Below, one piece after another: positions 51,733 through 59,793 of a stretch of 64,000 nt of DNA (its first letter is position 1; each line of letters opens with the position of its first letter). Both the position numbers and the translations under genes were made by a program. The stretch is from Paenibacillus harenae DSM 16969 (GTDB taxonomy: Bacteria > Bacillota > Bacilli > Paenibacillales > Paenibacillaceae). The stretch covers positions 310,001 to 374,000 of the forward strand of contig NZ_KE383843.1 in the NCBI RefSeq assembly GCF_000422465.1, in the 5' to 3' direction. Below the pieces are notes generated by a model. The model was given only the letters and a program-made list of their open reading frames with translations. It made no database searches and had not been told where the DNA came from.

Positions 51733-53085
51733 TTAGTTTTGGCTTTTTATTTTCTCTGTCAATACATTGATGATTCTAACAAGTTCCGAATCTTGGCGGA
51801 TTGTCTTCATTACTTTATTATGTGCATGAATAATTGTAGTATGATCACGTCCTCCGAATGCCTCCCCGATCTTCGGAAGCGAGGAATTGGTAAGCTCCCT
51901 TGATAAGTACATCGCTACCTGTCTCGGTAAGGCTACCGCTTTTGTTCGCTTGCGTTCCTTAAAGTCTTCGATTCGCAATCCGTAAAACTCTGCCACATCT
52001 TCCTGGATCTTTTGTATGGTAACAGCCCGGGGTGATTGCGAGGGAATAATATCTTTTAAAGCTTCTGCAGCTAAATGAACACTGATATCCTGATTAGCTA
52101 GTGAAGAAAATGCGACAACGCGAATGAGTGCCCCTTCCAATTCACGAACATTTGTATTGATATTGTTTGCAATGTAAACCATCGCTTCGTTCGGAATATC
52201 AAGATTCTCTGCCTTCGTTTTTTTAAACAAAATAGCGATTCGCGTCTCAAGGTCCGGAGGCTGAATATCCGTTATTAGACCCCATTCGAAGCGTGAGCGC
52301 AAACGTTCTTCCAGCGTTGGAATTTCTTTAGGCTTTCTATCGCTCGAGATGATAATTGCTTTGCATTCCTCTTGAAGAGAATTAAATGTGTGGAAAAACT
52401 CTTCTTGCGTTTGTTCCTTTCCTGCAATGAATTGGATGTCATCAATCAATAACACATCAATATTCCGGTATTTGTTCCTAAAGGCTTCACCTCGGTTATT
52501 CATGATTGCATTAATAAATTCATTTGTGAATTTTTCCGACGTCAAATATAATACATTGGCATTAGGGTTGTGTCCCAATACATAATGTCCGATCGCATGC
52601 ATTAAATGGGTTTTACCTAATCCAACTCCACCGTACAAAAAGAGTGGATTGTACGCTTTGCCTGGCGCCTCCGCAACTGCGAGCGCAGCTGCATGTGCGA
52701 AACGGTTTCCTGTACCTACAACAAAAGTATCAAATGTATACCTGCGATTAAGTGTATCCACATACGAGTTGTCTTGCTCAATCAAAACCGCCGGCTTTGA
52801 TTCTCTCCCCGTCTCTACAGTTGGAATTTCTTCTTCGACGGTTATGATTACGTGGACATGACGATTGAAACACTCGTACACAGTGGACTTAATCAGATTT
52901 AAATAACGGTTTTCTAACCATTCCTGCGCAAATTTTGTTGGGGCGCTCACGTATAAAGTCGAATCATCAAGAACGATTGCTTTCGTTGAACTAAGCCAAG
53001 TATCAAAGCTAGGTTTGCTTATCTTAACCCTAATTGCAGAAAGTACCTGTTGCCATAATTCCTGGATCTGGATCTCCACATACAT
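51733..53085 (-). CDS. dnaA: Chromosomal replication initiator DnaA, copy outside the dnaA-dnaN locus
   Basis: 450 aa, full length. Domain I (LWQQVLSAIRVKISKPSFDTW), a short domain II, the AAA+ domain with YTFDTFVVGTGNRFAHAA, Walker A GGVGLGKTH (152-160) and Walker B LLIDDIQF (212-219), arginine finger region LEERLRSRFEWGL, and domain IV with GGRDHTTIIHAHNKV (411-425), which reads TTATCCACA boxes. Nothing looks damaged. The gene is clearly more AT-rich than the sugar genes on each side, ends at a terminator and is preceded by an HTH gene. dnaN, recF and rpmH, which flank dnaA in Firmicutes, are absent, so this is probably a second copy. AAGGAG precedes the ATG. Confidence 0.93.
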   Translation of the reverse strand: MYVEIQIQELWQQVLSAIRVKISKPSFDTWLSSTKAIVLDDSTLYVSAPTKFAQEWLENRYLNLIKSTVYECFNRHVHVIITVEEEIPTVETGRESKPAVLIEQDNSYVDTLNRRYTFDTFVVGTGNRFAHAAALAVAEAPGKAYNPLFLYGGVGLGKTHLMHAIGHYVLGHNPNANVLYLTSEKFTNEFINAIMNNRGEAFRNKYRNIDVLLIDDIQFIAGKEQTQEEFFHTFNSLQEECKAIIISSDRKPKEIPTLEERLRSRFEWGLITDIQPPDLETRIAILFKKTKAENLDIPNEAMVYIANNINTNVRELEGALIRVVAFSSLANQDISVHLAAEALKDIIPSQSPRAVTIQKIQEDVAEFYGLRIEDFKERKRTKAVALPRQVAMYLSRELTNSSLPKIGEAFGGRDHTTIIHAHNKVMKTIRQDSELVRIINVLTEKIKSQN

Positions 53086-53155
53086 TCATCTCCTTCGGAT
53101 AAAACTTCCTAGGAACTGTGTTAGAATTAAGTCCTGATCTCTTTCGTGCAAAGAA

Positions 53156-53566
53156 TTACCTCTGGCCTCCTGCGTCCAATTGCTTTCGAATGGACTCAAC
53201 TGTATAGATGAAAGCTTCAGCAGCTTTGTAGGCATCAAGAGCCCTTTCAAGACGTTTTATATGTTGGATAAATTCGTTTGGACTGTCAGCATATTTTACT
53301 AACGACCGTGCGATAAAAAGCAGATCCTCGCGAGCTGCCTTTATGGCGCGGCCATGCTCTTTCTCGATCATTTGGACGGCCATGTGTGTATAAATTGCCG
53401 AAAACTCTTTATCCTCGATACGCTGCTCTCTAGCAGCAAGATCACTTTCGCTGATTTCCCAATCGCCAGAATCGGTTTTGGTAGCTGCCAGACGACCATC
53501 ATTTATCATATTAAGAATCGTTTTATAGTGAACTCCGAGCATGATCGATGCTTCCTTTGCATTCAT
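53156..53566 (-). CDS. Excisionase-type HTH protein
   Basis: 136 aa from ATG 53566 (AAGGG about 8 nt upstream); a GTG at 53575 is possible. The N-terminal 50 residues form a MerR/excisionase-like winged helix (AKEASIMLGVHYKTILNMINDGRLAATKTDSG, shown here in parts: AKEASIMLGVHYKTI, WEISESDL). The rest is a helical, charged region with ERALDAYKAAEAFIYTVE, perhaps for oligomerisation. Proteins of this domain class act as phage excisionases or plasmid/transposon regulators. It is 70 bases upstream of dnaA on the same strand and probably in one transcript with it. The target site is unknown; the dyads just upstream are candidates. Confidence 0.75.
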   Translation of the reverse strand: MNAKEASIMLGVHYKTILNMINDGRLAATKTDSGDWEISESDLAAREQRIEDKEFSAIYTHMAVQMIEKEHGRAIKAAREDLLFIARSLVKYADSPNEFIQHIKRLERALDAYKAAEAFIYTVESIRKQLDAGGQR

Positions 53567-53577
53567 CAGCCTCACCC

Positions 53578-53717
53578 TTATCCCTATTTATCCTTATAAT
53601 AAACGGCACTTGAGGATAAGTAAAGGAATTATTTTTCAAAGTTGGAAAAAAGAAAGTCTAGCTTGATAGACATGAGAACTAGCTGCCGTTATTTAAACGG
53701 CAGCCTGGTTGGGATAA
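53578..53717. promoter_or_regulatory. Cluster of DnaA-box-like TTATCC sites
   Basis: Four TTATCC cores occur in 140 bases: TTATCCCTA (53578-53586), TTATCCTTA (53588-53596), and on the minus strand TTATCCTCA (53611-53619) and TTATCCCAA (53709-53717). Against TTATCCACA they differ by one or two bases at the 3' side. Another core lies at 53097-53102 just before dnaA. By base count such a hexamer is expected about once per 2 kb on both strands together. Confidence 0.5.
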
Positions 53718-53844
53718 CAGGTAGAATTATAATCACAGGAATACGTCGAACCGGAAGACCATGGCACCGATTACATCGGTTACAAATGATTATTGAAGAA
53801 AACCGATGTGCAATCCCTTTTTGTAAATGCGCATTTACCAAAAG
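53656..53844. repeat. Inverted-repeat-dense non-coding region with a 28-bp palindrome
   Basis: Four dyads lie within 190 bases: GTCTA/TAGAC (53656-53671), GCTGCCGTT/AACGGCAGC (53682-53704), ACATCGGTT/AACCGATGT (53773-53809), and a 28-bp palindrome at 53817-53844 with a single mismatched pair and the perfect core GTAAATGCGCATTTAC (53823-53838). No convincing gene is present here. The arrangement resembles replication-origin or operator regions. Confidence 0.6.
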
Positions 53845-53868
53845 TTCTTACACACCGTTATTCGACGA

Positions 53869-55440
53869 TTAACCGGACTTATAGATCAAATAATCAAAAT
53901 CCGCATGCTTACCCGTTCCGTTAAGATCCTGCGCGCATAAGCCGATCATCGCGCCGGTAAAGCCCAGCTTGCCGCCGTATTCGTCAGACAGCGCGCCCAT
54001 ATCGAGCTCGCCGCCGACCGCTTCCCACTGCAAGCCGTCCGGCGATGCATAGAACTGCAGCAAACGCTCGTTCACCGCTGCCTTTAGATAATAAGCGGAC
54101 CAACCGTCCACGCTCAGCTCGCTTGTCCTGTCTTCCTTGTACTTGCCGCCGTTCGAGGATACGACGCCCAGCTTGCGTCCGCCATCCTCGGTGATCCGCA
54201 AATAATAATAATCCTGCTCGTCGTAATAAAAGACGAGTCCCGCCATTTGCATGAAATGGTCCGGCTCATATTCCATGCGGGTTTCCACGGTGCAGCGGAA
54301 ATGCTGCAGCCGCCGCGCGACCATGCTCTGCCGGTTCCAGGAATGAAGCGATTCCCTGCCGCGAAGACGAAGGAAGCCCTGCCGTTCGCTCAGGCTCAGC
54401 CAAGACTCCTCCGCAGGAACGCGCAGCGTCTGATACTGCAGGCCAAGCGATGGCGCGTCAAAATCATCCTTTGCCGGCTGCTCCGGGAACGGATGCGGAG
54501 CAAGCTCCGGCGACGGCGCTTCCAGAGCCGGCAGCCTTCCTCCATGAGCCAGCCTCAGCCAGCCGTCTTCCGTCCAGACGCAGCGCTGCAGCGACGTCTC
54601 TCGGCCGAGCGGATTCAGATTCGTCCCCGGGAACGGGCGGCTGCAAATATGGCACATATACCACTCGCCCTGCTGCGTCTCGACCAGCATGCCGTGTCCC
54701 GCGTTTTGAAGCGGATAATCGGCATTCCCGCGCGTCGTCATAACCGGATAATCCGGATCGGTTACGTATGGGCCGTCAATGCGGCTCGAGCGGGCTAACG
54801 TAGCCGCGTGATTGATGCCGGTGCCGCCCTCCGCGACAAGCAAATAATAATAGCCGTCGCGTTTGAACAGCTGCGGCCCTTCCGTTACGCCAATGTCGGT
54901 GCCTTCGTAGATTTTCCGGATCGGTCCTGTCAGCCTCTGCTCCAGCGGATCGTACTGCTGCAGCAGAATGCCGCCGAAACGGCTTTGACCGTCGCGGAAA
55001 TCCCACTGCATATTGAGCAGCCACTTGGTGCCGTCGTCGTCATGGAACAAGTAGGGGTCGAAGCCGCTGCCGTTCAAGAGGATCGGCTCGGACCACGGGC
55101 CGTTCATATCTTCCGCCGTTACGAGGTAATTGCACAAGTCTTTATATACGCCTTTTCGCGCCTTCACATCGGTGTACAGCAAGTAATAGATTCCGTTGTC
55201 GTAGGATATCGCGGGAGCCCAAATGCCGCCTGAGCTTGGATTTCCACGCAAATCGAGCTGAGAGATGCGCTGCAGGGCATGGGGAATCAGCTCCCAATTC
55301 GCCAAATCCTTGGAGTGGTAGAGCTGAACGCCCGGAAACCACTCAAAGGTGGATGTCGCAATATAATAGTCATCGTCGACGCGCAGAATAGAAGCATCGG
55401 GATTAAAGCCGGTTAAGATCGGGTTTTGAATCACTGGCAT
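53869..55440 (-). CDS. Glycoside hydrolase family 43 (beta-xylosidase/arabinofuranosidase type)
   Basis: 523 aa from ATG 55440, with GGAGG directly upstream. There is no signal peptide, so it is intracellular. The five-bladed propeller starts NPILTGFNPDASILRVDDDY (catalytic Asp in NPDAS), and has GIWAPAISYDNGIYYLLYTD, GSGFDPYLFHDDDG (second Asp) and VTEGPQLFKRDGYYYLL (acid Glu). A C-terminal beta-sandwich of about 200 residues follows, as in GH43_11/12 xylosidases. It removes xylose or arabinose from imported oligomers. No transporter or regulator is adjacent. It has the high GC of the sugar genes, unlike the neighbouring dnaA. Confidence 0.94.
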   Translation of the reverse strand: MPVIQNPILTGFNPDASILRVDDDYYIATSTFEWFPGVQLYHSKDLANWELIPHALQRISQLDLRGNPSSGGIWAPAISYDNGIYYLLYTDVKARKGVYKDLCNYLVTAEDMNGPWSEPILLNGSGFDPYLFHDDDGTKWLLNMQWDFRDGQSRFGGILLQQYDPLEQRLTGPIRKIYEGTDIGVTEGPQLFKRDGYYYLLVAEGGTGINHAATLARSSRIDGPYVTDPDYPVMTTRGNADYPLQNAGHGMLVETQQGEWYMCHICSRPFPGTNLNPLGRETSLQRCVWTEDGWLRLAHGGRLPALEAPSPELAPHPFPEQPAKDDFDAPSLGLQYQTLRVPAEESWLSLSERQGFLRLRGRESLHSWNRQSMVARRLQHFRCTVETRMEYEPDHFMQMAGLVFYYDEQDYYYLRITEDGGRKLGVVSSNGGKYKEDRTSELSVDGWSAYYLKAAVNERLLQFYASPDGLQWEAVGGELDMGALSDEYGGKLGFTGAMIGLCAQDLNGTGKHADFDYLIYKSG

Positions 55441-56197
55441 TAAACCTCCATTCACAAATTGTTATGTCATTGAGCTGCAAGATGATCTCTGCCTACAGCT
55501 GCCTTACTTATACGATGCCCCATGGCGCGAGTGACTGCCGCGGCGATAAACTGCCATTGTTGTCTGCAGCCGTCGCTTCCGTCCGGGTTGCCAATGCCTT
55601 TTTTCCCTTCTGCAATTTCGTTTCCTCTCTGGCCGGCGCTTCAGGTTGTACTTGGAATTCCCCGTATCCGAGGCGCAAACGGTGCATGCGAAAGGCACGC
55701 CGGCGGAGCTGCCGCTTTCACTTACGGGATTGCCTCCCGGCTATAAAATGATCGTAGCATATTTCCTTTTTTCACGAGTGCATGTTTTTTTAGAATAAAG
55801 TGCAGTTATTTAACCGAATTCATCGGGGTCAAGAACTAAGCTGCCTCTCGGCAGATAGATTTTTGAAATGAGGCCTATGAAAATCGGCGTAGTTTCCAAA
55901 TTTGAAACTAATCGATTGGAGTTGGAGCTGAATCGAGGATTAATTTCAAATTTTGAAATAGATCAACGGCATCTGGAGGTTTTTCATGTGAATGAAGTGC
56001 TATAGTTTCAGTTCTCGAAACTAATTGATTGCGCGCCATTGAAGTCAATATTAATTTCAGATTTTGATACTATGTTTCCTGTTTTTGCACTTGAAAAGCT
56101 CTATTCAACGATGGCGAATCAAGCTTGTCTCCGTTCCGGCTGAATGAGCGGCTCAGCTCTTCATAATCGGCGAAAATTATATTATATGCTCAAATAG
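55441..56197. other. Long intergenic region with a degenerate repeat
   Basis: About 750 bases without a supported gene. The first half (55464-55751) has open frames in several phases but none with a good start, RBS or recognisable protein; it may hold a decayed gene. The second half holds the repeat at 55892-56070. Confidence 0.5.
55892..56070. repeat. Degenerate tandem repeat, ~112-bp unit with TTTC-N7-GAAA dyads
   Basis: Four dyads of the form (G/A)TTTC-N7-GAAA(C/T) start at 55892, 55943, 56005 and 56054 (the last has GATAC). The first and third are followed by TAATCGATTG and TAATTGATTG, the second and fourth are preceded by ATTA. Copies 1+2 and 3+4 thus form a unit repeated at a step of 111-113 bases. 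Confidence 0.65.
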
Positions 56198-56228
56198 AAA
56201 GAGGACCTCCATGATTCGGGGTCCTCTT
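56198..56228 (-). terminator. Terminator of the peptidoglycan-binding protein gene
   Basis: AAAGAGGACC (56198-56207) pairs with GGTCCTCTT (56220-56228). The minus-strand exit is TTTCTATTTG. Confidence 0.8.
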
Positions 56229-56257
56229 CGTATATCAGTTAAATGGATGCAGCTTTA

Positions 56258-57373
56258 TTACCGGCTGCCGTTTAGGGGCTCGTTCTCCGATTTGGCCCCG
56301 CCGCGTCCGTTATTCCCGGACGAGCCGCCGCCATGGCTTTGATTCCCGGAAGAGCCTCCGCCTTGTCCGCCATGGCTTTGGTTCTCGGAAGAGCCTCCGC
56401 CTTGTCCGCCATGGCTTTGGTTCTCGGAAGAGCCTCCGCCTTGTTGACCGTGGCTTTGGTTCTCGGAAGAGCTTCCGCCTTGTTGGCCGCCAAAGCCTTT
56501 ATTTTCCGACTTCGCGCCCCCATTGCCTTTGTGCTCGGATTTTTTGCCGCTGCCGCCAAACCCTTTATTTTCGGTCTTCCCGCCTTCGGCTCCGTCACCC
56601 ATACCGTCTCCGGCTCCGTCACCCATACCGTCTCCGGCTCCGTCACCCATACCGTCTCCGGCTCCGCCGCCTGTACCGTCTCCGGCTCCGCCGCCTGCAC
56701 CGTTTCCGGCTCCGCCGCCTGCACCGTTTCCGGCTCCGCCGCCTGCACCGTCTCCGGCTCCGCCGCCTGCACCGCCTCCGGCTCCGCCGCCTGCACCGCC
56801 ACCGGCTCCGCCGCCTGCACCGCCACCGGCTCCGCCGCCTGCACCGTCTCCGGCTCCGCCGCCTGCACCGTTTCCGGCTCCGCCGCCTGCACCGTCTCCG
56901 GCTCCGCCGCCTGCACCGTCACCCATACCGCCACCAGCTCCGCCGCCCGCGCCGCCTCCGGCTCCGGCACCGCCTCCGGCTCCACCTTGACCGGCTCCTT
57001 TGCCGTTCCAGTTTCCTTTCGCATTATTCCCTGTTTTTAATGCTGAATAGGAATAGGTAATGGACTTCAACGTAGCCGCATCCACCGCGCCGGTTACCGG
57101 CAAGCCGTGCGACTTCTGGAAGTATTTAACGCCGCGCATGGTTGCCGCGCTGTAATAACCATCGATTGGCCCGGCATAACTGCCCAATGACTTCAACATT
57201 CCTTGAATGACATAGACATCGGGCCCTTTCGCTCCCTTGCCGACGGCAAGCCCCGTATCCGGCATGCCCGCCATCAGCACAAATGCCAGCATAAGTGCGC
57301 CTATATACTTAGCCGTACGCCAGCTTTTTTTTCGTTTGCCTTGCAACTCCATTACTTCCTGCTTTTGCTGCAT
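56258..57373 (-). CDS. Secreted peptidoglycan-binding protein with Gly-rich repeats
   Basis: 371 aa. A signal peptide or anchor (YIGALMLAFVLMAGMPDTGLA) is followed by one PG_binding_1 domain (GPDVYVIQGMLKSLGSYAGPIDG, in parts; then YFQKSHGLPVTGAVDAATL), residues about 45-110. The remaining 250 residues are low complexity: 8-residue units of the GAGDGAGG type coded by a 24-bp DNA repeat, then 13-residue SENQSHGGQGGGS units. It likely sits in or on the cell wall or spore surface. It is divergent from a two-component system, which could control it. Copy number of the repeats may vary between strains. The function of the repeat part is unknown. Confidence 0.8.
   Translation of the reverse strand: MQQKQEVMELQGKRKKSWRTAKYIGALMLAFVLMAGMPDTGLAVGKGAKGPDVYVIQGMLKSLGSYAGPIDGYYSAATMRGVKYFQKSHGLPVTGAVDAATLKSITYSYSALKTGNNAKGNWNGKGAGQGGAGGGAGAGGGAGGGAGGGMGDGAGGGAGDGAGGGAGNGAGGGAGDGAGGGAGGGAGGGAGGGAGGGAGGGAGGGAGDGAGGGAGNGAGGGAGNGAGGGAGDGTGGGAGDGMGDGAGDGMGDGAGDGMGDGAEGGKTENKGFGGSGKKSEHKGNGGAKSENKGFGGQQGGSSSENQSHGQQGGGSSENQSHGGQGGGSSENQSHGGQGGGSSGNQSHGGGSSGNNGRGGAKSENEPLNGSR
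56318..56990. repeat. Tandem repeats within the Gly-rich gene
   Basis: Two kinds are present. From about 56330 to 56480 a 39-bp unit encoding a 13-residue SENQSHGGQGGGS-like block occurs in about four copies. From about 56585 to 56960 a 24-bp unit encoding GAGDGAGG-like blocks occurs about 15 times with small variations; the first three (GMGDGAGD type) are nearly identical. Confidence 0.8.
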
Positions 57374-57463
57374 GCGAATACACCATCCTTTTGGTTTGTT
57401 TTTTAACCCGTCTTACTATCTCCAATATTTGAAATTTATTACATTCAACTTTGTTTTTCTCTG

Positions 57464-57501
57464 AAAGTTTGCTGAATATCCCTTTAAAAGGATGCAACTT
57501 T
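57464..57501. promoter_or_regulatory. Imperfect dyad between the divergent cell-wall gene and two-component system
   Basis: AAAGTT-TGC-TGAAT-ATCC and GGAT-GC-AACTTT form an interrupted inverted repeat around CTTTAAAA. It lies between the two start codons and may be the binding site of the response regulator. Confidence 0.35.
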
Positions 57502-57551
57502 GCGTCAAAAAGCGGATAATAAACCATAGTTTCAATGGAGGAGAGATAGCT

Positions 57552-58238
57552 ATGGCATCCTTTAAGGGGATTAAAATATTACTGGTCGATGATGAGCCGA
57601 ACATTGTGCAGTTTCTGGAGCTTGGGCTGTTAAACGAGGGATTTGAAATATGCACGGCTCATGACGGGGAATCCGCGCTGCAGGAGGCTGCATCTTTCAA
57701 GCCCCATGTCGTCATCCTCGATGTCATGATGCCGGGAATGAACGGCTTTGAAGTGTGCCATGCGCTTCGGGCGACGGGCGATAATATCGCCGTCATCATG
57801 CTTACGGCAAAGGACGAGATCGACGACCGCGTCAAAGGCCTGACGTTAGGAGCCGACGACTATGTCGTAAAGCCGTTCAGCTTCAGCGAGCTGCTGGCAC
57901 GCATCGGGGCCAGGCTGCGCAACCAGTTCCCGAATCTGCTCGGAGAGGTGGCGTATGGCCCCTTCCTGCTCGATGACCGGAGAAAAGCGCTGAGCTACAT
58001 GGACCGGATTCTTGCGCTTTCTCCAACGGAATATGAACTGCTCCGCTTCCTTCTTATGAATAACGGCGTCGTACTGAGCAAGGCGCTGATTTTGGAAAAG
58101 GTGTGGGGGTACAATTTTGGCGGGGAAGAGAACATTGTCGAGGTGTATATCCGCTCACTCCGCGATAAATTAAACGACAAAGAACACCGTCTCATTCGGA
58201 CGCTCCGCGGTGCCGGCTATCGGATGGATCTGCCATGA
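57552..58238 (+). CDS. OmpR/PhoB family response regulator
   Basis: 228 aa from ATG 57552, with GGAGGAG upstream; the frame is open earlier, but that start has no RBS. The receiver has DDEPN and the phosphorylation Asp in VVILDVMMPGMNG, with the Lys in YVVKPFSFSELLAR. The C-terminal winged helix has LSPTEYELLRFLLMNNG and EVYIRSLRDKL. It regulates genes in response to its partner kinase, whose start overlaps its stop by 4 bases. The adjacent peptidoglycan-binding protein gene is a likely target. Confidence 0.95.
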   Translation: MASFKGIKILLVDDEPNIVQFLELGLLNEGFEICTAHDGESALQEAASFKPHVVILDVMMPGMNGFEVCHALRATGDNIAVIMLTAKDEIDDRVKGLTLGADDYVVKPFSFSELLARIGARLRNQFPNLLGEVAYGPFLLDDRRKALSYMDRILALSPTEYELLRFLLMNNGVVLSKALILEKVWGYNFGGEENIVEVYIRSLRDKLNDKEHRLIRTLRGAGYRMDLP

Positions 58239-59788
58239 CAGCTTCCCTGATCAATGCAGCCGTTCGATTACTTGCGGCGCGCTCGCTGAAGCGCCAGCTG
58301 CTGTACCGGACTTTATCCATCTTGGCTGCCTTATTTCTGCTGATCGGCGCACTTCAATATATCCTTATGAAAGATTTTATTTATCAAAACAAAGCCGAAT
58401 CGCTGAACGCTCAAATTATGGCCATGCCGATCGATTGGTTTAAAAACCCGAATGCGGACGAGATGGCCGGGGAGCTCCGTGTCCCTGCAGTCACCGAGAG
58501 TCGGGCCGCCGCTCCCGCACGCGGCGGCCGCCCGAAGCCGGGCCGCAGGGAATCGCCCATTATGTATCAGCCCGGACTAACCATTGCGTATATCGATTCG
58601 AACGGCGGCGTATCCGAAATATCCAAGGGCAGCGAAGGTGAACCTCCGGTTCTGTCCGCGGACGAGTATGAGCGCATTGAGAAGGATTTGACCAAGCGGC
58701 AACAAACCGGTTATCAAATCGCGGAAAATTCCGCCGGCAGCGAGCAGCTGATCGTATACCGGCTCGCCGGCCCGCCGGGCAGGTCAGACGGCTTGATCCA
58801 GGTCAGTACGGAGACGGCATCATTGCGTCAACTGCTAATGACCCAGCTCGCGGTATTCTCCGGTCTATCCGCCGCCGCGCTCGCCGCAGGCCTTGCGCTT
58901 TACTTGCCTCTGCTTCGCCGGACGCTTCAGCCGTTATCCCGGGTAGTCCGGGCCGCACGGTTCACTGATGCGGGCAACTTAACCGAGAGGCTTCCGGCCA
59001 GCCAAGGGCAGGAGGAAATCGACAGCTTGTCCGATGCCTTCAACGGCATGCTCGAGCGGCTCGACGTTTCCTTCGAAGCGGAACGAAGAACGACGGAGAA
59101 AATGCGCCGCTTCGTTGCCGACGCCTCCCATGAACTGCGAACGCCGCTGACGTCGATCCACGGCTTTCTCGAGGTGCTGCTGCGCGGAGCCGCTTCGAAT
59201 CCTGAACAGCTTAACCGCGCGCTGAACAGCATGCATCTCGAATCCCGACGAATAAATAAGCTAGTAGAGGATTTGCTTGCCATCGCCAAGCTGGATCAAG
59301 AGCCGAGGCTTCAGCTTTCCGAGACGTCGCTCGACGGGCTGCTGCTTGAGATGGAGCCTCAATTACGATTGCTTGCAGGAAGCCGGAGCGTAGAGCTCCG
59401 TCTAACGGAGAACGTGAAGGGCGGCTATCATGCGGATAAGCTGAAGCAGGTCGTCTTGAATGTTTTTCTTAATGCGGTACAGCATACCGATCCCGAAGAG
59501 GGCCGCATCTCCTTGGCGCTCGGCATTAAGGACCATGATGCGGAAATCAGCCTGTCAGACAATGGTTCCGGCATCGGAGAGGAGCATCTTCCTCATCTGT
59601 TTGAACGCTTTTACCGCAGCGAATCGTCAAGAACAAGGAAATCCGGCGGGGCCGGCCTTGGGCTCGCGATTGTGAAATCGATCGTAGACGCGCATCATGG
59701 CCGTATCGAGGTGCAGAGCAGGCCGGGAGACGGTACAACCTTCCGGATCTATCTTCCGCTGGGCTCATGCCGGCAAATCGAGTTATAA
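58235..59788 (+). CDS. Sensor histidine kinase, HAMP type
   Basis: 517 aa. TM1 is LYRTLSILAALFLLIGALQYI and TM2 LAVFSGLSAAALAAGLALYLPLL, enclosing an extracellular loop of about 160 residues that is rich in Arg/Pro. A HAMP domain is followed by the H-box DASHELRTPLTSIHGFLE (phospho-His), N-box LNVFLNAVQHTD, G1 SLSDNGSGIGEEHL and G2 GGAGLGLAIVKSI. It forms a signal pair with the OmpR-type regulator and is translated with it (ATGA overlap). The stimulus is unknown, but the gene next door suggests the cell envelope. Confidence 0.95.
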   Translation: MTASLINAAVRLLAARSLKRQLLYRTLSILAALFLLIGALQYILMKDFIYQNKAESLNAQIMAMPIDWFKNPNADEMAGELRVPAVTESRAAAPARGGRPKPGRRESPIMYQPGLTIAYIDSNGGVSEISKGSEGEPPVLSADEYERIEKDLTKRQQTGYQIAENSAGSEQLIVYRLAGPPGRSDGLIQVSTETASLRQLLMTQLAVFSGLSAAALAAGLALYLPLLRRTLQPLSRVVRAARFTDAGNLTERLPASQGQEEIDSLSDAFNGMLERLDVSFEAERRTTEKMRRFVADASHELRTPLTSIHGFLEVLLRGAASNPEQLNRALNSMHLESRRINKLVEDLLAIAKLDQEPRLQLSETSLDGLLLEMEPQLRLLAGSRSVELRLTENVKGGYHADKLKQVVLNVFLNAVQHTDPEEGRISLALGIKDHDAEISLSDNGSGIGEEHLPHLFERFYRSESSRTRKSGGAGLGLAIVKSIVDAHHGRIEVQSRPGDGTTFRIYLPLGSCRQIEL

Positions 59789-59793
59789 AGAAC

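Noticed and set aside
51733..53868. The main chromosomal origin oriC
   Set aside because: dnaN, recF, rpmH and gyr genes are absent, and the TTATCC sites lack the ACA end of standard boxes, so the main origin is probably elsewhere. This cannot be excluded from the window alone.
53642..53872. 76-codon plus-strand frame in the dyad-rich region
   Set aside because: No ribosome binding site and the sequence follows inverted repeats, not a coding pattern.
55464..55751. 95-codon plus-strand frame between GH43 and the repeat
   Set aside because: No RBS and no recognisable protein; overlapping frames on both strands are equally open.
55892..56070. CRISPR array
   Set aside because: Only four diverged dyads with unequal spacing and no cas genes nearby.
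56272..57040. Open frames of 250, 235 and 155 codons in other frames of the Gly-rich repeat
   Set aside because: The 24-bp repeat lacks stops in several frames, so they are open by composition. Only the frame with a signal peptide and PG_binding domain makes sense.
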